Source: a virus. From it: 22,156 nucleotides of DNA. Numbering within the stretch: position 1 is the stretch's first letter; every line of letters begins with the position of its first letter. Made by a program: the position numbers and the translations under genes. Positions 14,914-22,156 of this stretch are shown here, piece after piece. The notes beneath the pieces were generated by a model, which was given only the letters and a program-made list of their open reading frames with translations, was not told where the DNA came from and searched no databases. Location of the stretch: IMG/VR virus record IMGVR_UViG_3300046468_001412, positions 1-22,156 of that record; one strand, 5' to 3'.

Positions 14914-16641
14914 TTATGCAGGGAAAGTAGCTCCAGTTGGTAAAATATTGAAATCTAGGTAAATGAATTCAGCTGTTTTAGTAGGCTGGAGGTAAATTTG
15001 ACCAATCATTTCATTTCTATCAATTACGTCTGCTGAGTTGTTACTTTCATCCATAATCACTTTAAATGCATATAAACCTTGTCTTTGTTGTACTGTTTCT
15101 AAGTACGGGTTAACTTGGCTTATAAAAGCATTTCTTGTTGCAATTGTGTTTTGTTCAAATACTAAGTTTTGAGCTACATCTGAGATGTAGTTTTTCAAAG
15201 CAATTAATAATCTTCTAACATTTACTCTATCTAAAGCAGAAGCTTTAGTTTGTAATGTTTTCTGACCATATACTACTACTCCTGTTGCTGGGAATGAAGC
15301 AATTGGATTTGTTTTTCCTGAGTATAATGAATCACGTTGTGCTTGGGTTAATTTAACTTCAGGTCTAACAACTTGATCTAAACCACCTCTATTGATACCT
15401 GCAGGTGCAAACCATGGTTCAGAAACTGAATCATTAAATGCATATACTCCTGGGATCATTGTTGATGCTGGTACCCATACTAATTGACCGGAATTTGGAT
15501 CAATTACTTGTAACCAAGGCCAGTACGAAGCAGCATATGAAGTATTTCTAGCAGCTGCTTGAGTAGTTACTTGTGTTACTGTTGAACCATAATCAACTAA
15601 ATCCATTACAAAAATACTATCTCCTCTTTGTTGAGTATTATTAATTGCATTTGCAATTGGAGTAGCTAAATTAGTTCCTGAGTTAAATAAACCTGGGGTT
15701 GATAATGTATTGAATTTATAATCATCTTGGTTAGCTAATAAGCTAATCATGTTGGTATAATCAGCAGCTACTAAACCTTGAGTATTTGTATCTGTAATAT
15801 TTTCGTAAAAATTAACTCCATTAATTAAATCACCTTCTGCAGCTCCAAATGAACCACTAGCATTTACTGGAATCATATCAGCATATGCTGTTTTTGCAAC
15901 TCCATTATTATCAAAATAATTTGGTGTTAAGAAACCAGCAGTAACTGAAGCTACATAAATGTATCTTGAGTTTGATTTATAATTTCCGTTAACTGAAATT
16001 TGGTTATTAACTGAATCATAAGTTTCATACATATCACCTATTACTTTGGAAACAAAGTTAGAGGCTAAAGGATCTAATGATAAACCCGTCCATGCTTCAA
16101 CTACAATCTTATTATCAGTGTTATCATCACCTCTTCTAACAAGAAGATCAAATGTACCATTGGCAACATTTGAATTTGTTACTTCCCATCTTAAGTTATC
16201 AGAAGATCCACTTACTAATGCACCTTCAGCATCTTCAGCTCCGTCACTATTATAAATAACACCATCACCGAAAGTTTTGAATGTAATTCCATTAACTGCA
16301 GCTAAAGTACCACTACCAAATAAATCAGCTGATGAGCTTGCTGGAGTATAATCAGTAGCTGTATTAGCTACTCTTGATACTAAAAGTGTCTCACCACCAT
16401 TTGAAAAGTAATTAAATGCAGCGATTGATGTGAAATAAGAATATTCTAAACTACCACTAGTAAGAGTAGTTCCAAATCTACTTTCATAATCACTATAAGA
16501 AGTAACAACGGTTGGAACTTCTACTGGACCTTTTACTGTTGGACCAACAATAGCTGCCGCGTTTCTAATAGGTCTTTCGGAGATAAAAGAATTATCGTTT
16601 TCTCTTGCTAATACTCCTGGAGATATTAATGTTTCTGCCAT
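14914..16641 (-). CDS. 18: Contractile tail sheath protein (gp18-like)
   Basis: A 575-residue tail sheath protein, which surrounds the tube and contracts to drive it through the host envelope. The N-terminus has the conserved SPGVLARENDNSF and IRNAAAIVGPTVKGPVEVPTVVTSYSDYESRFG (about 7-60), followed by AAFNYFSNGGETLLVSRV. The central part (about 110-330) is a variable, Asn/Ser/Thr-rich protrusion domain. The C-terminal part has the sheath core: QKTLQTKASALDRVNVRRLLIALKNYI, then AQNLVFEQN and the final strand pair GQIYLQPTKTAEFIYLDFNI used for linking neighbouring subunits. The length is a bit below T4 gp18 (659 aa). It has its own promoter-like element 25 bases upstream of the ATG. Confidence 0.95.
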   Translation of the reverse strand: MAETLISPGVLARENDNSFISERPIRNAAAIVGPTVKGPVEVPTVVTSYSDYESRFGTTLTSGSLEYSYFTSIAAFNYFSNGGETLLVSRVANTATDYTPASSSADLFGSGTLAAVNGITFKTFGDGVIYNSDGAEDAEGALVSGSSDNLRWEVTNSNVANGTFDLLVRRGDDNTDNKIVVEAWTGLSLDPLASNFVSKVIGDMYETYDSVNNQISVNGNYKSNSRYIYVASVTAGFLTPNYFDNNGVAKTAYADMIPVNASGSFGAAEGDLINGVNFYENITDTNTQGLVAADYTNMISLLANQDDYKFNTLSTPGLFNSGTNLATPIANAINNTQQRGDSIFVMDLVDYGSTVTQVTTQAAARNTSYAASYWPWLQVIDPNSGQLVWVPASTMIPGVYAFNDSVSEPWFAPAGINRGGLDQVVRPEVKLTQAQRDSLYSGKTNPIASFPATGVVVYGQKTLQTKASALDRVNVRRLLIALKNYISDVAQNLVFEQNTIATRNAFISQVNPYLETVQQRQGLYAFKVIMDESNNSADVIDRNEMIGQIYLQPTKTAEFIYLDFNILPTGATFPA

Positions 16642-16666
16642 TTTGTTTTGTATTATTTTATTTTGT

Positions 16667-16674
16667 TATAAATA
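16667..16674 (-). promoter_or_regulatory. Late-promoter-like element before the sheath gene
   Basis: The coding strand reads TATATATTTATAACA, a copy of the shared element, 25 bases before the sheath ATG and 19 bases after the stop of the 82-aa gene. Confidence 0.55.
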
Positions 16675-16693
16675 TATAGAAAGGTTTTAAAAA

Positions 16694-16942
16694 TCATCGT
16701 TTTATAAACTCTCCTGTTTCTACATTAACGTTGCCTTCTCCATACTTTTCTTGTAGGTTAAGAGCCATTTTATCTGTAGCTTCACTTACATTTTTTAATT
16801 CTTCTACTACTTTTAATTTTTCTATTTTTATTAATTGTAGGTCAAATTCTAAACTTCCAAATAATTCAGTTAGTTTATTTCTTTGTTTATTTAAAGATTT
16901 AATTTCTGTAAGTTCTTCAGGGGTTAAAAACTGTTGTTCCAT
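16694..16942 (-). CDS. Small coiled-coil phage protein
   Basis: An 82-residue protein, mostly one long helix with heptad-like hydrophobic spacing (about 8-65: LTPEELTEIKSLNKQRNKL, LIKIEKLKVVEELKNV), followed by the short end KYGEGNVNVETGEFI. Small proteins with this layout and a YGxGxVxxxTGEF end are common near tail or capsid genes of T4-like marine phages, and their role is not settled. It lies between the fibre-like gene and the sheath, 29 bases after the former. A copy of the promoter-like element is only two bases before the ATG, too close to make a normal leader, so it may be read from an upstream start. Confidence 0.8.
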   Translation of the reverse strand: MEQQFLTPEELTEIKSLNKQRNKLTELFGSLEFDLQLIKIEKLKVVEELKNVSEATDKMALNLQEKYGEGNVNVETGEFIKR

Positions 16943-16944
16943 TG

Positions 16945-16952
16945 TATAAATA
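16945..16952 (-). promoter_or_regulatory. Copy of the AT element abutting the 82-aa gene
   Basis: The coding strand reads TTATATATTTATACA, close to the shared element, but it ends two bases before the ATG. A promoter here would start transcription inside the gene, so this copy may be non-functional, act in translation, or be chance. Confidence 0.3.
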
Positions 16953-16971
16953 TATAAAACTTATTGTTAAT

Positions 16972-17724
16972 TTAAGCTTCTAACCATCCGTGGTAAGAAA
17001 CTTCTTTGTTATATGGGGCCCCAGTACTATCGTAAAAATTAAGCAAAGGTTGGGCTGGGTTTGTAGTATCTAAAGTTACTCCAATTGCTGTAGCAACTCC
17101 GGGAGATGCAAAATTTGGGTCGTAACAGGTAGCTGTTACTAATATATCTACCCCAAATTGAGTTGGGGTTTTACCAAAAATAGCCACTATATTTACACCT
17201 GTGCCCCCTGTAGTTATAGGGTCCCAAATACCTCCAAAAGGAACCATTATTACATTAGATCCTGGAGTGAGGGGGTCACTATTTGGTGTTGCTCTGAATG
17301 TTAGAGAACTTCCTCCACCCCCTCCACCGCCGTTTAAAGCGTAAGATGCAGTAACAGCATATGAAGAGGTAACTTGTAGTAAATTATTTGAAGGTTGATA
17401 ATGCATACCTGAGCCATCTGAGCCTGAATCTACATATAATTGTTTATATGTTGGAGACGTAGGAGCATCAGCAAATACAACTGAGTAAGAAGTGGGTGCT
17501 GTTATATTATTAGATATTCTACCAAAATTAGAATTAGTAGAAGTGGTTGCTGTATCTGCGTTACCTGTTAAATCACCCGTAACGTCACCTTTAAGACTAC
17601 CGGTTATAACTAAACCATCAATAGTACCAGGGGAACCTGTACCTAATGCGGTATATAATTGTTGAATATCAGATGCTTCAACAGTATTACCTGTAGATAT
17701 ATTTGAATTGTCTAATCCTGCCAT
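16972..17724 (-). CDS. Fibre-like structural protein with Gly hinge
   Basis: A 250-residue protein with the look of a phage tail fibre or virion appendage. The N-terminal part has LVITGSLKGDVTGDLTGNADTATTS (about 39-63), a TGSLxGDVxG pattern common in trimeric fibre shafts, and then VTSSYAVTASYAL (about 118-130), a repeated SYAxTASYA element frequent in fibres of marine phages. Seven glycines in a row (about 132-138) separate this shaft from a globular C-terminal domain of about 110 residues rich in Pro, Thr and Gly that could be the binding tip. It starts three bases after a TibC-like glycosyltransferase and is Ser/Thr-rich, so it is a reasonable substrate for that enzyme; this is only inference. 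Confidence 0.7.
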   Translation of the reverse strand: MAGLDNSNISTGNTVEASDIQQLYTALGTGSPGTIDGLVITGSLKGDVTGDLTGNADTATTSTNSNFGRISNNITAPTSYSVVFADAPTSPTYKQLYVDSGSDGSGMHYQPSNNLLQVTSSYAVTASYALNGGGGGGGSSLTFRATPNSDPLTPGSNVIMVPFGGIWDPITTGGTGVNIVAIFGKTPTQFGVDILVTATCYDPNFASPGVATAIGVTLDTTNPAQPLLNFYDSTGAPYNKEVSYHGWLEA

Positions 17725-17727
17725 AAT

Positions 17728-18939
17728 TTAATTTTTGTTATAAATATTAAGGGTTCTATTAATCGATGCAAGTACACGAGAAGGAGTAATAGTTTTGCTA
17801 CACTCAAATTGTCGTGGGGTATCTTTTTGATCTGGGCACCAATCCCAATCTCCAGGGTTAAGCCATTCTCTATTGAAACATCCAGTACATACATCCTCAT
17901 CATAATTAAATACACGTTCACAGTCTAAAAATTCACTATAAGGTTCACTAAATCCTGAAATTAAAGTAACGGGGGTTCCAGTAGCCCAAGCTAACCAACT
18001 TAAACCACTACCTACACCTATAAAAGCATCAGCATATTTAATATCTACCATTCTATCTTCTATAGGATAATCACCCGTTTTATCAATTATACCTTTTAAA
18101 GTACCTCCTAATTTAGAATCATGCCAATCATTACCTAAACGTTCTTTAGTAATCATAACTACTTTATAACCATTATCTTTTAAGTAATCAATTACTATTT
18201 GCCATCCTCCAGGATACATCCAATATTTGGCATGTGCCGAAGCATGAGGTGCTATAACAACATATTTTCCATCTATTTGTTTTCCTTTATTAGGTATTGT
18301 AATTTTTGGTTTTATTTCTTTATAATCTAAACCTAATATAGAAGTTGTTGTTTCACCTAAAGGATGTTGTTTAAAATCAATGGGAATTTTTGTATCATCA
18401 TATTTTTTATCTTCATTATAATGCCATCCAATACTATACATTGCGTATAAATTTTGCACTTCAGTTCCTGGTTTTACAAATTCTAATTCTGGGTATTCTT
18501 TTTCAAACCATTCATTATGAAATGTAGATGTAATTACTTCACAGTTCCATTTTTTTCTAAATTCATCTATATGAGGGAACCAAGCTAATGTATCTCCAAT
18601 AGCAGAAGAATCTAAATGAATGTAGATACGTTTTCCTTTAGGATTAAATATATGTTTTAATTCTACTTCTCCAGTTTCTTTATTTACTACTTCAATCTTC
18701 CAATTTATAAAATATTTAATATTAGAACGAGTCCACATATTATTAGTTACATCACAATAATATTTTAATTGGTTTGTATCTTGATCGTAAAAATTAATAG
18801 TATAATTTGCAGAATTAGGTCCTATTACTTCAGCAAATGCTCCTTTAATAAAATTAACTTTAAGTGTATTTGTTCCTTTTTTAAATGGGATACTTAATTG
18901 TTTAAGATTATTATATTCTTTTATCAATATTTCTTTCAT
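17728..18939 (-). CDS. GT9-like heptosyltransferase, TibC/Aah family
   Basis: A 403-residue glycosyltransferase resembling the bacterial autotransporter heptosyltransferase (TibC/Aah) family, which adds heptose to Ser on beta-helical proteins. An N-terminal beta-rich domain (about 1-110: NFIKGAFAEVIGPNSANYTINFYDQDT) precedes a GT-B core beginning IYIHLDSSAIGDTLAWFPHIDEFRKKW (about 130-156). The donor half has YVVIAPHASAHAKYWMYPGGWQIVIDYL and DAFIGVGSGLSWLAWATGTPVTLISG. At the C-terminus cysteines 351, 354, 368 and 380 form CX2CX13CX11C, similar to the iron-binding cysteine cluster of TibC. The gene overlaps the FkbM gene by four bases. Its last codons contain the promoter-like element for the fibre-like gene. 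Confidence 0.8.
   Translation of the reverse strand: MKEILIKEYNNLKQLSIPFKKGTNTLKVNFIKGAFAEVIGPNSANYTINFYDQDTNQLKYYCDVTNNMWTRSNIKYFINWKIEVVNKETGEVELKHIFNPKGKRIYIHLDSSAIGDTLAWFPHIDEFRKKWNCEVITSTFHNEWFEKEYPELEFVKPGTEVQNLYAMYSIGWHYNEDKKYDDTKIPIDFKQHPLGETTTSILGLDYKEIKPKITIPNKGKQIDGKYVVIAPHASAHAKYWMYPGGWQIVIDYLKDNGYKVVMITKERLGNDWHDSKLGGTLKGIIDKTGDYPIEDRMVDIKYADAFIGVGSGLSWLAWATGTPVTLISGFSEPYSEFLDCERVFNYDEDVCTGCFNREWLNPGDWDWCPDQKDTPRQFECSKTITPSRVLASINRTLNIYNKN
17739..17746 (-). promoter_or_regulatory. Late-promoter-like element inside the end of the GT9 gene
   Basis: The coding strand reads TTAATATTTATAACA, the exact consensus of the shared element, and also encodes the final residues LNIYN of the glycosyltransferase. 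It is 14 bases before the fibre-like ATG and would start the tail-structural transcripts. Confidence 0.55.
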
Positions 18940-19574
18940 ATCATTAAATAATCGTTTGTTGATATTTGTTTTTGTATTATTTTATATCCTAATTTTTCTA
19001 AATAAGGGACTGCTGTTTTACTATTATCTTCTAACCATATTGTAGGTTTATATTTTAATAGTAAATCTGTCATTCCTTCAAAAGCAGATAATTCATGTCC
19101 TTCTACATCAATTTTAATAAATTTAACAGGTTCAGGGAATGTAATTGTATCTAAAGCAATAACTAAATTAGTAATATTACTTTTAGGAACTATTTTTATT
19201 ACACCTGAGTTTTGTTCTTGTTCGTTTCCGAAATGAACCATTGAATTATTACTACCTACTCCTAAATTAAAACAATGAACATCATTATATCTATCAGTAT
19301 TAGTTTTTAATATATTATAATTTTCAAAAAATGGTTCAAAAGCCCATATCTTTAAATTAGGAAAATAATGTTTAAATTGAACACAATGGGCTCCTATATT
19401 AGCTCCAATATCCAACATTAATCCTTCTTTAGGGAACCAATGTTTAAAGTAATCAAATAATTCAAATTCCCAAAAATTATTATATTTTACTATATCATCT
19501 GATATACATTCAGGGCCCTCATATATTACCATAGGGGTATTTTTAATACTAACTAAACGGGTATTTCTTTTCAT
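18936..19574 (-). CDS. FkbM-family SAM-dependent methyltransferase
   Basis: A 212-residue methyltransferase of the FkbM type, which methylates hydroxyls on sugars or small molecules. The SAM-binding motif I is MLDIGANIGAHCVQF (about 53-67), followed by IWAFEPFFENYNILKTN (motif II area, acidic Glu after the second strand) and FIKIDVEGHELSAFEGM (about 147-163), the FkbM hallmark. The C-terminal strand is PTIWLED. The gene is linked by four-base overlaps to glycosyltransferases on both sides, so its substrate is probably a sugar added by them, perhaps capping a chain. Methylation of host lipopolysaccharide-type sugar or of a glycan on a virion protein are both possible. Confidence 0.88.
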   Translation of the reverse strand: MKRNTRLVSIKNTPMVIYEGPECISDDIVKYNNFWEFELFDYFKHWFPKEGLMLDIGANIGAHCVQFKHYFPNLKIWAFEPFFENYNILKTNTDRYNDVHCFNLGVGSNNSMVHFGNEQEQNSGVIKIVPKSNITNLVIALDTITFPEPVKFIKIDVEGHELSAFEGMTDLLLKYKPTIWLEDNSKTAVPYLEKLGYKIIQKQISTNDYLMI

Positions 19575-20521
19575 ATAACTGAATTATATAATTTTAATAT
19601 TTCTTTGGATCTATTATACCATGATAATTCTCTACCAGTATTAATAGATTGCTCAACATATGATTCCCAATTAGATAAAATATCTTTTAATCCTTTATCC
19701 ATTTCAAAAACATCACGAGGTGCTCTCCATGCCCCATGAAAATCAGTAGCATATTCCCAATTAGCAATAATAGGTAAACCAGCAGCTGCTGCTTCAATCA
19801 TTGTTAAATTAGGATGTCCTGCTTCTAACATAGTAGGATGAACAAATATGTCATGATCATGATACAATTCTAGTAATGTACTATTAGGAGTATCAAAAAC
19901 CAAATTTAATTTAGGATAATTTAACATCCATAAATGAGAATTAAAAAATTGTTTATTAGCTGAAGGTCCAGCTATAGTAATTTCTAAGTTATTCATCATT
20001 GCTAGCCCTAAACCATAAGTAAATCCTTTTCTATCAAATGAAGGATCACCAGCTAAACCATTATTAGCTACCATCAATAATTTGGGATTATTTAATGGAT
20101 GACGTTTAATTGTAGGATAAAACTCTTTAGTATTTACCCCATGGGCAAAATAAATACATTTATCATTAGCAAAATAATCTACTAAAAATTTAGCAGGCAT
20201 TAAGGATAATAGTGATCCCTCAATTGCTTTTAAATTTTGTTTATAAACAAATGAATCTTTACCATAATGATAAGCATGATGATCATGTAATTGATATATA
20301 TAAGGAATACCACGTGATGATAATTCAATAGCTAAATTAGCAACATGACAATGTACTATATCATACTCACCAGGTTTAATATCACCTGACCATTTTAAAT
20401 CAACTTCATGACCTAATTCTTTCTGATTACATATAAACTCCCATACTATTTTTTCAATTGCTCCCCATGATGGAGGGGGTACAGGAATTCCACATCCTGG
20501 ATGTACTTGTGCTATTCTCAT
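19571..20521 (-). CDS. GT4-family glycosyltransferase
   Basis: A 316-residue GT-B fold glycosyltransferase of family 4. The N-terminal acceptor half begins MRIAQVHPGCG and has PPSWGAIEKIVWEFI (about 16-30), the Gly-rich loop of GT4, then YDIVHCHVANLA and YIYQLHDHHAYHYGK. The donor half has LLMVANNGLAGDPSFDRKGF, ITIAGPSANKQFF, DIFVHPTMLEAGHPNLTMIEAAAAGLPIIANW (about 228-260). The catalytic EX7E motif appears as EX9E (E then nine residues then E), a slight stretch from the usual form. It is shorter than many GT4 enzymes (350-400 aa). It overlaps both neighbours by four bases (ATGA), so it is translated with the methyltransferase and the GT25 gene. The sugar donor cannot be read from sequence. 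Confidence 0.87.
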   Translation of the reverse strand: MRIAQVHPGCGIPVPPPSWGAIEKIVWEFICNQKELGHEVDLKWSGDIKPGEYDIVHCHVANLAIELSSRGIPYIYQLHDHHAYHYGKDSFVYKQNLKAIEGSLLSLMPAKFLVDYFANDKCIYFAHGVNTKEFYPTIKRHPLNNPKLLMVANNGLAGDPSFDRKGFTYGLGLAMMNNLEITIAGPSANKQFFNSHLWMLNYPKLNLVFDTPNSTLLELYHDHDIFVHPTMLEAGHPNLTMIEAAAAGLPIIANWEYATDFHGAWRAPRDVFEMDKGLKDILSNWESYVEQSINTGRELSWYNRSKEILKLYNSVI

Positions 20522-22156
20522 TTTGCGTAAATTTCAGGGCTATTTTCATCCATACCTTTAAATTCTTGTTCTATAATACTAAATCCGGGTAGGTGTTTTG
20601 TGTAGATTTTATCTGCTGTTCCTACTCTTAATTTAGCTACATTACATATCCATAAATCAAAAGCATCCCAAGGTAATGTATTTAATTTTTTTCTAATACC
20701 TTTTAATTTAGTTCTAGTAATTAAATACGATTGAGCAGGTACAAATGGAGTTACATCTGTATGGATTTCATCTATTTTAGGACCATTTAAATTTCTATTA
20801 TCTGTTGGATTACCAAACCCAATAATATCCATATCAGTTTTAATAGCTGTTTGGTTAAATTCAACTAATTTATTATATAATTCACTTATTGGTGTATCTA
20901 TAATAACGTCACCTTCAAATATTAATACATAATCATATTCTTCATTGTCTGATGCCAACATTGCGTTTTTATGCGCTAAAAAACAACCATAATGCCCAGG
21001 AGCTAATTTATAATATCCAGGTTTATCTTGGACATCATCTGGTCTATTACAATTATTTTTAGGTGGGGTATTTTTATAAATTTCATTAACACGTTGTTCA
21101 TACTTAATACCTGTTAGCTCACAAAATTCTTTAACACTTTCTATAGAAGTAATTTCTTTTTCATTTGTGTCAGGTTCCGTAACTAAATGCATTAATTTAA
21201 TTTTAGGTTTTCGAGCATATTCTTTAATACCACCTTTCCAATTAAATGTACCATTATTAGGCATTTTATTTAAAAAATAATCTTTATTTAAATTAAATAC
21301 GTGTTCTTTAATAAAGTCACCTGTGTTTAAATCGGTAATATGGAATTTTACTACTGTGTTATCATCTAATGAGTAAGGAACCATATCCCAAAAATAGTAT
21401 TTACCTGTAACTTCTAAATTTCTATCAATGATTATTTCACCATTTCTTTCTACAGTATAATGGATTAATTTACTTTCTTTAGCATTTGAAATAGTAATCC
21501 AAGGACAAAATCTACCAGGTACATTTGTTGGGAGAATACTGTAGTACTCTACCATTGAATAATCTTCAAAATCAAAATATTTTTCAGCATCTGATTCGAA
21601 TTTTTCTTTAGGTTCAATGTGATTATTTGGGTAATCTTTAAATAAATGGTAATACATATTTTCAATACCATTAGATTCAGATCCACAAGTAAACATCAAA
21701 TCATCATATTCTTTAGCTGAATGGATATCTGGTGTGTTTTCTAAGATTGGTTCTGGTTTAGAGCTAAAGAAATATGTATAATAACATTTGCCTTCTTGGG
21801 CTTCAAATTCACCAAAGAATGTATCTTTAGTATTTAGAATTTTAGAAATATAATTGATATAATCTTCATCTTTTAAAATATAATCATAATTAATAAAATG
21901 AAGCTTTTCAATACCTAAATTTTTAGCAAATGTAGCAGGGTTTCTAAAACTAGTGTAACAAGCAGGTCCATGGTATATATCATTATCTTCACCTTTTAAA
22001 TTTAAATTAGTATCATATAAATCTGTATAGAAATTAAAACTAGAGTAGTAAGTATGTTTTGTTAAGATATTATTAGCATCATAAAAAACATAATCAACCA
22101 TTTCTTGTAATTCCTTAGGAACAGGAGCATGTGATGAAATTATAATCTTTCTACCA
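20518..22156 (-). CDS. GT25-like glycosyltransferase, 5' end outside the window
   Basis: A protein of at least 545 residues. The ATG at 22101 gives 527 residues, but the frame stays open for 18 more codons to the window edge (GRKIIISSHAPVPKELQE), and these look like coding, an IIISSH strand, so the true start is outside. The C-terminal domain (from about residue 300 of the 527) is a GT25 (LPS-type) glycosyltransferase: IKLMHLVTEP, YYKLAPGHYGCFLAHKNAM (about 364-382) and YDYVLIFEGDVIIDTP, where EGD is the metal-binding motif. The upstream part includes an acidic region of unknown fold, perhaps another sugar-handling domain. A four-base overlap couples it to the GT4 gene. It probably acts on the same glycan as the next three genes. 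Confidence 0.8.
   Translation of the reverse strand, partial: GRKIIISSHAPVPKELQEMVDYVFYDANNILTKHTYYSSFNFYTDLYDTNLNLKGEDNDIYHGPACYTSFRNPATFAKNLGIEKLHFINYDYILKDEDYINYISKILNTKDTFFGEFEAQEGKCYYTYFFSSKPEPILENTPDIHSAKEYDDLMFTCGSESNGIENMYYHLFKDYPNNHIEPKEKFESDAEKYFDFEDYSMVEYYSILPTNVPGRFCPWITISNAKESKLIHYTVERNGEIIIDRNLEVTGKYYFWDMVPYSLDDNTVVKFHITDLNTGDFIKEHVFNLNKDYFLNKMPNNGTFNWKGGIKEYARKPKIKLMHLVTEPDTNEKEITSIESVKEFCELTGIKYEQRVNEIYKNTPPKNNCNRPDDVQDKPGYYKLAPGHYGCFLAHKNAMLASDNEEYDYVLIFEGDVIIDTPISELYNKLVEFNQTAIKTDMDIIGFGNPTDNRNLNGPKIDEIHTDVTPFVPAQSYLITRTKLKGIRKKLNTLPWDAFDLWICNVAKLRVGTADKIYTKHLPGFSIIEQEFKGMDENSPEIYAK

Noticed and set aside
17712-17921. Minus-strand 69-aa frame at the end of the GT9-like gene
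   Set aside because: It sits in another frame inside the cysteine-rich end of a well-supported glycosyltransferase and its translation resembles no protein.
1-22156. tRNA genes, CRISPR arrays, insertion sequences, attachment sites
   Set aside because: The intergenic gaps are too short and no cloverleaf, repeat-spacer pattern, transposase or inverted terminal repeats were seen.

Overview
The window is a stretch of an AT-rich, T4-like contractile-tailed phage genome (Caudoviricetes). Every convincing gene is on the minus strand, so transcription runs from high to low coordinates. The set of tail sheath, tail tube, gp26/gp51-like proteins, tape measure, LysM-type gp53-like baseplate protein, gp32-type ssDNA-binding protein, UvsX recombinase and a FEN-type 5' nuclease is a T4-superfamily signature. 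Almost no start codon has a Shine-Dalgarno sequence; the leaders are A/T-rich instead. With the low GC, this fits a Bacteroidota (flavobacterial-type) host, but that is an inference. Nothing here indicates a cellular chromosome or a prophage.

Layout in transcription order. (1) 22156-17728: four tightly overlapping genes for glycan work: a GT25-type glycosyltransferase running off the right edge, a GT4 glycosyltransferase, an FkbM methyltransferase and a GT9/TibC-like heptosyltransferase with a four-cysteine C-terminal cluster. (2) 17724-13302: a fibre-like protein with a seven-glycine hinge, a small coiled-coil protein, tail sheath, tail tube, and an overlapping gp26/gp51-like pair that looks like a frameshifted tail-chaperone pair. 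(3) 13238-4880: tape measure, a 57-aa protein missed by length cut-offs, then a run of baseplate or tail-tube-end genes (455 aa, 106 aa LysM, 1013 aa, 258 aa). (4) 4822-1: replication and recombination: a compact divergent family A DNA polymerase, a 155-aa orphan, gp32, UvsX, a 5' nuclease, and the first ten codons of another gene.

How the genes fit together. Regions 2 and 3 make and assemble the contractile tail. Region 4 is the recombination-replication core. Region 1 may decorate phage structural proteins or alter host surface glycan. Within the tail block the coding strand carries a recurrent AT element, consensus about TTAATATTTATAAYA, close upstream of seven gene starts. Twice it directly follows an RNA hairpin, which suggests transcription units with their own late promoters. 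The most notable items are the T7 slippery run joining gp26 to the gp51-like frame just before the tape measure, the recurrent promoter-like element, the family A polymerase in a T4-like setting, and the TibC-like glycosylation cassette abutting a fibre gene.

No gap without a gene exceeds about 100 bases. No tRNA, CRISPR array, insertion sequence or attachment site was seen.
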